Below, one piece after another: positions 36,278-46,660 of a DNA stretch of 64,000 nucleotides. Position 1 is the stretch's first letter; each line of letters begins with the position of its first letter. The position numbers were made by a program, and so were the translations under genes. The DNA comes from Callaeas wilsoni (Eukaryota; Chordata; Aves; Passeriformes; Callaeidae): assembly GCA_013398955.1 (NCBI GenBank), contig VWPU01014915.1, forward strand, positions 372,001-436,000. The letters run 5' to 3'. The notes beneath the pieces are model-generated. The model was not told where the DNA came from and did no database searches. It worked only from the letters and a program-made list of their open reading frames with translations.

Positions 36278-37230
36278 TATATCCAATATTAAAAAAGTAA
36301 AGTCATTGATGTGTCATGTACTTTTCAATGTTGCATTCCATTCTTGGTACCCAAAGGTCCAGTAGTTCTTCTTAATGTAAATAACAAGAAACACTAAGGT
36401 AATTCTGGCAATCCAAAGAGTTTATTCCAAACGTTGTCCTGCTGCTTAAGAATAGAGCACACTGGCTCCTTTTTTTTTAATTTTTCTTATTCAAGCTCTT
36501 ATTTCAGATAAGAGACTGAGTTACTTACTGTTAGACTGAAGACTAAGCATTTTGCTTCTTATCTGATTTGTCTTCCCCTGTATTGTGTTCTCAGTGCAAT
36601 AGAAAGTACTTAATTTCCATGACTATTCATTTTTCGTGTTCTTCCAAAGAAATGAGTAAAGTTTCCAGCTCTTGTCTTGTAAGACTTGTTCTAAGTGTTC
36701 AATTATTCAGATTTTAACTGATAATATTGCCTAAAATTGTTTTAGAAGTCTGAAGTGTTAGAACCACTGATTGCCTTTTTTAAATTGAGGTATTTGTTTC
36801 TAAAAATATTTTACAAATGAGGATAGAGGTTAGATAATTATCTCTAGGTCATTTTTACCTAACCAACTACCCAAAGATTATGATGAAACCTGAAATTCTT
36901 GTTTTCTTTCAACTCTTGAGGTTGTTACTTATTTTAGGTTGTGGGTATAAAAATTATATTAGCCACATTTTAAACAAACATACATTAATGATTATTTTAT
37001 AAAGTTTGATAAACAACGAATGCATCTCCTAAGTATGTTACCATTATGAGCAACGTGTTGTAATAGATAAGTAAGAATAGAGAGGTTAAAATATCCTTTC
37101 CACCTATTTAACAGCTAGTTGCATACTAAATCACATATTCACTATTTGTTAGTGGTTTATTATTATTTATATATAACCATTTGCTTATTTAAGTTGAAGA
37201 AGGAGCACAGACTTTATTTCTTCTGCATGC
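36278..37230. other. Unique AT-rich DNA
   Basis: Nothing was recognised between the CR1 end and the LTR. Confidence 0.5.
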
Positions 37231-37235
37231 ATAAT
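37231..37235. repeat. Target-site duplication ataat, left copy
   Basis: The five bases before the LTR match those after its end (38184-38188). A 5-bp duplication is typical of class III (ERVL-like) integration. Confidence 0.65.
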
Positions 37236-38183
37236 TGTAGGGGTTTGAGTTCTTCTTCTTTTGTTTTGTTGGGTTTTTTTCTCTTTCTTGAGGAATTTTC
37301 CCCATAGATGTGGCTAATAGCCCATCATGACTGGACACTTCACAGACAAAGGGGGTTGTCAGCTCAGGGGAGAAGGCCGATGGCCTCTCACTCGTTACCT
37401 GGGAGTGCCCAGGTGGGGGGAAAATACCACGAGACTGGAGACGGCAGGGCGGGGGACAACCCTGTCTCTCGGGCTTGGACACTCTCTCTCGCTCTCGACG
37501 GGGGAAAAGAGGAAGGAGGCAGCCGAGGCTGTTTGGAGAGGAGTTTTTCGGCTGTCATCGGGAACCAGCCTGCTCCTGCTTCTTTTGCCGCAGGTGAGCC
37601 CCTGCTCGTAACAGCAGCCCTTCAGACTGAGACCTTATTAACACTCACCTCACTGAGGGAAGGACTTTCTTACCATCTGCCTGGGTGCCCCGATCCCTCC
37701 TCTGCCTGCCTCCCTGGGAGCCTGGCCCCCGCCGCTTCTTTTGGGGCTGCTCCCAGCCTTCGCTGCTCTGTAGCCCCGCACCTCCTGCCTGCTGAGACCT
37801 CCCGGGGATTTTCCCACTGCGGCTCCAGACCCTGATACATCTCCTCCACCATCCCAGGACTGCTGCCCATCTCTGCCATCCCAGCTTGCCGCCGGCGCGC
37901 CCCTGCCAGCTGTGACCGGCACGGCGCCAAAGGGGAAGGTGCCCGCGGCCGAGACAGCCCGTTACTGGGTTTTTGTGGTTTTGTTTTGTTGTTAATATCA
38001 AAATTGTTGTTGTTTTTGCCTCATTAAATATACTAGTAAAGAACTGCTATTCCTATGCTCATATCTTTGCCTGAGAGCCCCTTAATTTCAAATTTATAAT
38101 AATTCAGAGGGAAGGGGGTTTACATTTCTCATTCTAAGGGAGGCTCCTGCCTTTCTTGGTAAACACCTGTCCAAACCGAGAGA
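37236..38183 (+). mobile_element. GC-rich solo LTR, ERVL-like, with 5-bp duplication
   Basis: The left end is tgtaggggtttgagttc followed by a T-rich run. A GC- and CpG-rich block fills 37330-37960. Then come a T/G-rich stretch (gttttgttttgttg), the polyadenylation variant attaaa at 38023-38028, and gtaaagaactgctattccta. The end reads tttgcctgagagccccttaa, cagagggaagggggtttac and cctgtccaaaccgaga, which matches a common passerine LTR as I remember it. The last bases are aga rather than the usual aca. Direct repeats ataat flank it. No internal sequence is present, so it is a solo LTR of about 950 bp. Open frames of up to 175 codons on both strands within it follow from its low stop-codon density. 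Confidence 0.88.
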
Positions 38184-38188
38184 ATAAT
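38184..38188. repeat. Target-site duplication ataat, right copy
   Basis: Matches the five bases at 37231-37235 and fixes the right boundary of the LTR. Confidence 0.65.
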
Positions 38189-40129
38189 GATATTCAATTA
38201 TTTGTTTTTCTTGTAGAAATACGTATTTTCTGAACTTGCTTTCCATGATAAACAGAAACACCCTCTACCCTTCACTAAAACCTTTCACTGCTCAGAACTA
38301 GATGGAACATTTAAAATTTTAACAGACATATTTAATAAAACATTAACAATTTTCACATTCTATGTATTGAATTCTAGCTGCATTAAGACTCCTAGGTGTC
38401 CTATCAGTGTTGCCTTTGAATACTTCATTTTTCCTATAGCTGTAACAAGTTTGATGCAAATCTTGTTCTGCAATGAAGATTTTTGCAGGATTATGTCATG
38501 AACAACACAAATTGAATACCTTTAAATGCATTTTAATTTTTAAATTAATACTTTGGGGTAGTTGAATAGTCTTTTCCTTATGAAAATTCAAACACACACG
38601 CAATGAAGATAGAAAAAGAAATTAAATTAAAACCTCAGAATCTGTGATTTTTCAAAGGTGACAGCGAAAAACATCTTTGATGTAACTGGCACTAGATTTA
38701 GTTTGGGTACCCAGGAAAGGAAACAAGGGATAATAACTTCAGCATCTAAATACAAAATAAATATTTTAATTCCTCACAGAAACTTGTATTAAAATCTAAA
38801 TCAAAACTCCCTAATTATGAACTTTGTAGAGACTGAGAAGGACAATGACAGAATCTGTATCAGGTCTAGACTAGTTACTCCTAACTGCTTTCATTGCAAT
38901 TGGAGAAAATAAGGTCCTGACTGGTTAATTGATTGACTGATTTTGCCTGTGTTTGAGAGCCTTTATTTATTATTCTGAATCCAGGTCTGATTTCCTTTTC
39001 TGTTTCTTCATTATTACAAGTATGAAAATAAGTTTCTTAACTCTTAAATTTCTAATTTTTGAAAGAAAAGTGCATGAAAAGCTTATTGAAATAATTAATA
39101 AACATTACCAGAAAACAGTGATTCTTACACAAAACTTTCAATGAAAATATTATTCTGAACTTGACTAATGAAAAACCAGTAGTTTAACAAACTGTGAAGA
39201 TACGTTAAAAACCCCAGACAAACATGGAATTCCTACAGCTTTTTATCCTCCCTTTATGCTGAAGGCCAAATGCACAGATAGTTAAATAATATTTTGAAAA
39301 GATCCATGGACACTGACTGCTGAGTTTCAACCAGCAGTCAGTAACTTGGAAGCTATATATTAAAACAAAAGAAGGTCATTGTAGGATAGACCCCTGTGTT
39401 ACCTACATCACATATCACTTTTATTTTCAGAACTGAGAATTTTAAAATCTCTCCCTTGCTATTTTCCTATCTCTACACGAATTTTTTAGCTCTTCTGGTT
39501 AAGGTACCTCTGCCCCAGCTGCTGCTGGAGCACTTATCTATGCACCTCACAGCAGCTGATGAGCAGCTGAGCACAAACACAGCACACGTCACTCAGAGCT
39601 CACCTGGTCTGGCAGCTTGTAGATAAGCACTTCTGAATCCTCTGAAAACCTACAGGAAAATGTTGATTATCTTTCCCATATGAGTAAAGAATACCTAGAA
39701 ACACTTCTTTTTAGATGTAATATTACACAAAATTACCAAGCTGTAGTATCAGGTTTTGCTGCTTGGTGTTCTTTTACCTTGTTCCAATTCTATTTATTTT
39801 TTTAAATTAAGAGTTGACTTGTTGTTGAGTTATGGCATAATATTTTACACTTTGTGAATTTAACAACACTCAGGCTCCACTGTTGTACCTACTCATGCAC
39901 AAGGTGTGAATTATAGCTTCATTACTCACACTCTGTCATCTCTCATTGTTTAAGCATTATGTTGAGGTCAAACAGAAAGATGAATTTGTTTTAAGTTTTG
40001 CTCCTGTCAGTTAAAACTCACTTTGAATGTTTCACAGTAATAGCTTGTCTCCAAAAGAATAAATTATTTAAGAACAAGCAATTCCTAATATATTTTAGAA
40101 GTGCACAACTGTTAGCACAGAAGTCCAAG
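38189..40129. other. Unique AT-rich DNA with one hairpin
   Basis: No gene or interspersed repeat was recognised. A perfect 11-bp hairpin lies at 39312-39342, and a slightly GC-richer patch with an unremarkable open frame at 39490-39620. Confidence 0.5.
39312..39342. repeat. Perfect 11-bp stem with 9-nt loop
   Basis: actgactgctg (39312-39322) and cagcagtcagt (39332-39342) are exact reverse complements separated by agtttcaac. There is no U-run after it, and vertebrate DNA does not use such terminators. Its role is unknown. Confidence 0.85.
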
Positions 40130-40300
40130 ATCATAGACTTATAGAATAAGAATTTGTGTTGGAAAGGACTTTAAAGATCACCGAGTTCCAATCCCCCTGC
40201 CATGGGCAGGGAGGCCTTCCTCTAGATCAAAAACTGCATTCATCCTGACTTAGTGTGGTCCATTCACTGACATTCCAGCTGCCCAGACAGGTTTTTGTCT
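40130..40300 (-). mobile_element. Short CR1 LINE 3' end, antisense
   Basis: The sequence gatcatagacttatagaata, tgtgttggaaaggactttaa and agatcaccgagttccaatcc is the CR1 terminus in reverse. The next 100 bases (gccatgggcagggaggcctt and onward) follow the 3' UTR weakly, and the boundary is approximate. Confidence 0.88.
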
Positions 40301-41284
40301 TCGGTAACCTATCTGAATAATAACAATGAGAGAATAATATCATAATTCCCTGAGTGAGGGATGATCATGGGCTCTAATTCTCTGTTCTGAAAGAAGCCCA
40401 AGTAATATGGAGAAAATATTTGCAGGCCTCTTTGGGATTAGATGTATATCTATTGGGAAAATATTTAAATTGTTACAGATTTTTTCCTCAAATGCTGGTA
40501 TATTTTTTTTTTTCTTTGCTGGTGTTGTTTTTCAGCATTGCTGCTCCAAGTATGAAAGTCCTGTGCTTGTATTCTACAACCATTGCAATCTACTTGCCAC
40601 CATAATATGTTTTCAAAAACTGATACAACCTCCTTGGCTAGAAAGAAGGAACTACCATCTATTGTGTTGGAACTATTTTAATACACAACTGAGAAACCTA
40701 AAAACTTCACATAGGAAGAAATTAAAATCTTCAAATTGTACATGATTTTAAAAACTTCATATCAAGGCTGGAAGAAGGAATGTTTCCAATTGTGTCAAGA
40801 TCTTAGTGCCTTCACTCTTAAATTAAAATAAAAAGTTTCTCATCATTAATGAAATAAACTCTATGAAAATATTGCATAATTTCCTTCATGAATGTATAAC
40901 AAGATAATTTTATATGCCTTGAAAATATTAAAAATTTGTTTGTCGATGTACATATTCTATTTTAGAATGCTTTCTGACTATTAAGAAAATAGATTATGAA
41001 AACATTAGTTTAATTTTAAGTTTGACGCTGTTTTGTAGGAAGCAGTATTTTATTTCACTCTTTTTTTTTCTTTTTCTTTAAGAAGCTCGATATAACTATG
41101 AAATTAGAGACATAATGAAAAGACTATCTTCTTCAGGCGCTCTAGATTTGAAAATCAGGCAACAAGTTACACAAGAAAAAGCAGTTTTGCATTCTTGGTT
41201 TTTATTTCCCTAGGATGCACCTGAATAGATATCATCACATCACATCTCATGTTTAAGCATTTAGTTCCACTGTGTGGTTAGATG
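40301..41284. other. Unique AT-rich DNA
   Basis: No feature was recognised. The 112-codon frame at 40407-40745 has no recognisable motif and a composition typical of random AT-rich translation. Confidence 0.5.
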
Positions 41285-41500
41285 GCTCATCTCATGTTGG
41301 AAAACAAATCGTGCTCGTTGGGTCACTGTACCTTTCTCCTGTGTTTGAGATCCTTATATGTACAGCCATAATTTTTTTTAAAGTCCAGGATCTGTGCTCT
41401 ACTGCTCTCTTTCTTCCATCCCTCGAGATCTTGAGCTCCAGTTTTTCATGGTCACAGCTGCCAGGACTGCCACTCATATCCCAACACGTTCTTCCTTGAA
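41285..41500 (-). mobile_element. CR1 ORF2 endonuclease-end fragment, antisense
   Basis: On the minus strand one frame reads GSPGSCDHEKLELKISRDG and continues with a basic stretch. This resembles the conserved SDHE...EFKI region at the end of the CR1 endonuclease, also present as EMMESRILRGG in the copy at 33.8 kb. No 3' end is attached, so this is an internal fragment left by deletions. Confidence 0.55.
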
Positions 41501-41639
41501 CAGTAGCACCCGACGGTACGGATGGAGTAATGATGGGACTTCTTGGATATCAGTAACCTCAGTTTTACATCGTAGGGTTTATGTCCAGTGTTTGATCTCC
41601 ATGGACCTCTTGTTTAAACTGTGTTCAATATTACCACAT

Positions 41640-41925
41640 CATGCTTGCTGCGAGGACACTGAAATGGGAGACAGTATTCCAGTAGCAATTTTGCCTATGG
41701 AATGTAAAGAGGCCAAATCGGTTTTTTTTTCATTATCCACTATATATATGCCTATACAAAGATTTCCTTAGGCCCTTTCACTGCAGTATTGTGCTAAAAG
41801 GTCATGCTGATTAGCTACAATGACCCCTAAATCCTTCTATGCATCACTAGTTTCCAAGACAAAATGTCATTATTGATTAATAATCATCCTGTATCTTTCC
41901 CTGTGCTTAGTTTCACAGTAACTGA
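41640..41925 (-). mobile_element. Old CR1/L3-like fragment, antisense
   Basis: The plus strand carries gacagtattccagtagc, ggccctttcactgcag, tcatgctgattagctacaat and gacccctaaatccttctatg, then atcctgtatctttccctgtg. These landmarks run in the same order in the antisense of the CR1/L3 3' part. It is more diverged than the other copies. Its order relative to 41285-41500 is wrong for a single element, so the two are probably separate. Confidence 0.5.
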
Positions 41926-42587
41926 AATACTGGAGCTTGTGCTTGGCTGAAACTGAAGATAGAATGTTTTTTAAGTACCCTAAATCCACCTCTGATTTTA
42001 TTTGACCTAATTATATGTCTCTGATTTACAGTTACCAAGTCACATTTTCAGCTACTGTAAATCAAGGTGACTTGCTGTTTACCTCAAGTAATGATCTATT
42101 CCACACTCTACAGTTGCTTAAATGAAGCACAGAGAAGACATCTATATGATATGCATTATTGACTACTTTACACATAATAAATTAAGATTAATATTAAACA
42201 TTATATTGCATAAAAAGTGAACTCGCAACCATTTGGAAAAATGAGGACTCAGATGTCCTAATTGCATAGAAAGTAAAATGATTTTTTGAATCAAAACATT
42301 GAATACTCTGAGAGATGACATTGCCATAAGGCCATTGTTCTTCTGAGGCTTTCCTTCTCTATTTCAGTGAATCCGCCATCTCCTTACTCCTATAAATAAA
42401 TATATGTGTTTGATAAGTTTTTATCTTTCCTAGAATTTTCCTGTGATTCTTCCATTCTCAGTCAGAAGGCAGCATAAATGCATTTTCCTCTGTAGGTGGG
42501 ACAAATTCGACTATGTAATGGTAACCATTTAATGACTGTATAAATACAATAGCCCTTAAAACTCGTTCTTAAAAGAAAACGTCAAAA
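41926..42587. other. Unique AT-rich DNA
   Basis: Nothing was recognised between two antisense CR1 pieces. Confidence 0.45.
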
Positions 42588-43235
42588 ATTATGAAGTTTG
42601 AGTTGGAAGGGACTTTAAAAATCATCTAGTTTCAAGGCACCACCATTAGGGACACCTTCCACTACACCAGTTTGTTCAAAGCCCCATCCAACCTGGCCTT
42701 GCACACTTCCAGGGATGAGGAATCCACAGCTTCCCAGGGTAACTTATTCCGATTGTTGCATTGTCCTCACAGTAAAGAATTTCTTCCTTATATCTCATCA
42801 AAATCTACCCTCTCAGGTTGAAGCCATTTCCTCTGGTCCTATCACTACAAGTCCTTGTAAAAAGTCCCTCTCTGGCTTTCTTCTAGGGCCACTTCAGGTC
42901 CTGGAAGGTGCTGTAAAATTTGCTCAGAGCCTTCTCTTCTCCAGGCTGAACAGCTCTGACTCTCTCAGCCTGTCTTCATAGGAGAGGTGCTCCAGCCCTC
43001 TGACCATGTTCATGTTCCTCCTCTGGACTTCAGCAGATCCAAGTGCTTCTTATGTTGGGGATTCCAGACCTGGACATGGTATTCCAGATGGGGTCTCATG
43101 AGAGATGAGTAGAGGAGGAGAATCTGCTCTTTTTACTTTCCTGTCGCACTTCTTTTGATGCACAGAGGGTACGGTTGGCTTTCTGGGCTGTGAGTACACA
43201 TTGCTGGATCATGTTGAACTTTTAAGATGACACTC
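42588..43235 (-). mobile_element. CR1 LINE 3' fragment, antisense
   Basis: It starts with gagttggaagggactttaaa and aatcatctagtttcaaggc, then runs through ccccatccaacctggccttg, cagggatgaggaatccacag, gaagccatttcctctggtcc, tctccaggctgaacagctct, gaggtgctccagccctctga, tattccagatggggtctcat and acggttggctttctgggctg. This is the ORF2 tail plus the 3' UTR in reverse, about 650 bp, ending close to the same internal position as the copy at 17430. Confidence 0.95.
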
Positions 43236-46200
43236 AGTCTGGTGAACAACAGGAGACAGAGAGGCTATTTGTGAAGCAGATATTGGCTGAATGTTTTTTT
43301 TTCCTCTGCAAAACTGGAGAGCTTCCTTGTTCCACTATGAAGAGAACAAAAGGAAGGAGGTTAGAAAGAAGTTTTTAGCATAGTTAGAGCACTGCTATAT
43401 TGCTGAAGGAGTAAGTGTATGAGACAAGAGGTGGAAGAAATGTTGACAAAGAAACACATCTTGGTAAAGTTCATCCTCTGTGGATGGAGTGTGCTGCCAA
43501 TACCATATGGAGGATGCAGGTAAGACTTATTGTCATAGCTTATTTTTTTTATTTAAATATATGTGTTTGGAGGCACAGAGAGAAAGAGTAAAGAAATCCT
43601 ACCTCCTGCATATGTCTTATCCAGTAGTCTCCCATTTTTTTTTGCTTCTGCTGTGCAGCAGCTCAGATTTGATCCTTTATAATATTTATAATATTCATGA
43701 GCTAACAAAAGCATGTCTGATTTTCTGCAGTTCCTCCGATGCTTGACAAATGACATCACCTTTTATTCCCCTCTCTCAGAGGATATGCTGTTGTTGACCT
43801 AAATCCTCATGTTTTTATGAGCCTGATTAGACCTTTACAAATAACTTGGAAGAACCCACAGCATTAAAGCCAATGGCTCTGCTTGCAAAGATGTTGCTAT
43901 GTAGTCTGCTGTCTACTTACCCTCCTGCATGTGTGCAGACTTTTACTGAATTAATTCTGTACAAGATATCATTAAACGTTGCCCTACACAGGTCAAAAGC
44001 CTTTATAATATTTAAACAATTTCATATAGTAATATTATATTCAATCATCATACAACTCCAAGTCACATTTGTATCCTTCCAAACTTTTCCATCAGTTTTC
44101 CTGAATTTAGACAACTTCACTTTTCCTTTCTTATTCTCAAATGCCTCAAAATTGCCTCAAATGCAATTTTTCTGTGCTGCCAAAGTAGTTGTTTTGCCAT
44201 GTAGATCTATATACATCACATGAAATTGAAAAGTTGCTCCTGTATTTCAAGGAGGAAAGCTTTTGCTCACTGACCTGCAAATGCTACAGAAAAATCTATT
44301 TTAAATTGAATGTTGATCCAAATAAGAAAGGACTGTACCACATTACATGTAAAAAGAAGCACTCATCATCCTATTATTCTTGCTAAAGTCAATCATCTTG
44401 CTTTCTGAGATTGTGCAGCAAACATGAAAAGCTGTTGACTATCTTGTTACCATGGAATTAAGGCAAAATTATTGTAACAGTTATAATGTTAAATCCTGAC
44501 CTTTCTGTTACAGGGCAGGCCTGTTTTCTCATTGTATGTATAATGCTAGGGATTAGAGGACCCAGTTCATTATCAGGTCTGCTGTTATGGACACAACTAA
44601 TAATAAAGAATGAAGGAATAGACACACCACTTTCACAATAAACATAACTGCTTCCTTCTGTAAGACTGTTCAGGGCATGCTGCAGTAATGTGCCATGTGG
44701 GCCACTTTTCTGCTCTTCCAAGCAGGAACAAAATGTATTGTTATACCTTTTGCTGATTGCAGCACATAGAAAAGGTAAGTGATGGGCACAGAGCATAAAA
44801 TACATCCTTTATCAATATACTGTACTGCTTAAGGCCTCATTTCACAAGTGGAGCGGTTTTTTTCCGTATGTCTTTTTTTATGAAGAAAGATATGACACTG
44901 ATAAATGTTTTCCTGTCTTCATCACAGCATCAGTGGAACAGAATACAAGACAGTGTTATACCATGCTTGATTAATTTGAAAAAGGACATTTTAAAGGGTT
45001 TATGGTAGTTTTATCACATGTCAAAAATCTTGGTAAAAAAAAGCGAATTTTTGCAAATACATTTGTAGTTCACAGCAGAAGCCTCCAGCCCTCCCTTTGC
45101 ATGAGTCATGGATGACTGAAAGGACAACCTGCGTAGATGTAGAAACCAACAGATCTTGCTGTCCTGGCACCTGGATAGACAGTCCTGCTTGATCTAGTCC
45201 AAAGCAAGTAACGTGAATCAAACATCAGATCAAAATGGCAGAGTCCTTATATTTTATATTATCTGTGGGAAGGACAATTGAAAATGCAGTAATATAAAGA
45301 TTAACAGAAGCTAAAAGCTTTGAAAAGAATAGAGCAAAAAAGTCCTACACATCAAATGTATTTGCTGGAGCTTATCCAGCTCCGCTAAGCTTTCCTCTGT
45401 TTTCTTTCACAAAATTGCCCTGCCTATCCAACCAAGAAACAATCCTGAATTTGAAGCACGCAGTCATGCACAAACACTTTCCAAAATCCTGTCAAAAGAG
45501 ATGTTTATTGACACAGTCTCAGAAAAAAAAGTGTTTCCAGGTGTGTTTAATGAATGTGTGTTTGTATATTTTAAGTCAGTAACTGCTTCAGAGACACCAG
45601 CTGGGACAAATAGGCTTCACTACAATCAGTGGAATCAGGACTTCAGGAGGAAGAAATAAAAGCTAAAGCTGTAACTGCTGGGGGATAGATGTAGCCTGCA
45701 TTTAATCACCTATTTTTATTTTCTATAGACAACTTTTTTCTGTCATCTTTATTGTCATGTGCAACCTCAAGCTTCTAGACAGACTCATTTTAATTAAGAC
45801 ATCAAGACATATGGCTATGTCAACAAAGGCAAGCAAGTTGATTGGGAATATGTAATGCATTGTTTGGGAACACGTGTAGCAGTTCTGTTTTTGAAAGTTG
45901 TACCTAGTGATGACAAACACGCTCCTTAAGATTTACAGACCTGTTCATTTTGAAAGCTGTTCAATTACAAGAAAACTTGCAAGACTATACAAAGAACAGC
46001 TCCTAATAACATCCTTCTTGATGCCTTTTCTTGTCTTTCATTTGTAGTGGGTAACTAGCTTAAATGGAAGTTTAACAGATATGTTACACATCATAAATGA
46101 AAAATTAATTCAGTGCTAAATCTTATGGATTCCCAAGTCTGATGAATTACAAGCTAGATAGTAGTGTTAAAGACATAAATATGTACCCTCATAAATTTAT

Positions 46201-46454
46201 GGGGTGGAGTTACTTATTTTCAGTAGTTGTCATTCTTTTTCCTATGAAATCATTCATAACCGTAAGCAGTTATAAATATTGGCCAGATTTTTTCAAATCC
46301 AGTTCAAGAGTTTAGACTTTTCCATTATGACATGTCTGGTACAAGACCTGATTTTTATGGCATAACTTTTTAGCACTTCATAGAGAATTTGCCCTTATAA
46401 GTAGGTTTGAGCTGACATATTCAGAGGGTATTCTGTGAATTCTTGGAAACAGAA
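43236..46454. other. Unique AT-rich DNA
   Basis: No recognised gene or repeat. Frames such as 43846-44223 (125 codons) and 44458-44805 (115 codons, minus) are near the upper end of what chance gives in a window this size and show no family motif. Confidence 0.5.
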
Positions 46455-46660
46455 TAATCATAGAATAGAACCATGGAATCATATAGATTGGAAAAGACCT
46501 TTAAGATCATTGAGTCCAACTGTTAACCTAGCACCGCCAAGTCCACCACTAAATTGTGTACCCAAGTGCCACATCTACATGTCTTCTAAATACCTCTATG
46601 GCAGGTGACTCAACAATGTCCCTGGATATTTAGTTCCTCCCATTCCGATGCCTGGTTCAC
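46455..46660 (-). mobile_element. CR1 LINE 3' end, antisense
   Basis: aatcatagaatagaaccatg, agattggaaaagacctttaa and gatcattgagtccaactgtt give the CR1 terminus. agcaccgccaagtccaccac and gtcttctaaatacctctatg then match the 3' UTR of the CR1 subfamily also seen at 35816-36277 (sense agatgtgtagatgtgg, gcagtgctgggttaa). About 200 bp survive. Confidence 0.93.

Noticed and set aside
37308..37835. A 175-codon open frame, the longest in the window, with several overlapping frames on the other strand
   Set aside because: It lies wholly inside the GC-rich part of the solo LTR, where stop codons are rare in every frame. There is no recognisable domain, and LTRs of this type are non-coding.
41394..41771. 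A 125-codon plus-strand frame
   Set aside because: It overlaps antisense CR1-like sequence. The protein-like signal is on the minus strand (SCDHEKLELKI).
43846..44223. A 125-codon open frame, hydrophobic
   Set aside because: Its length is near chance expectation for the window. The hydrophobicity follows from T-rich DNA, and there is no splice context or family motif.
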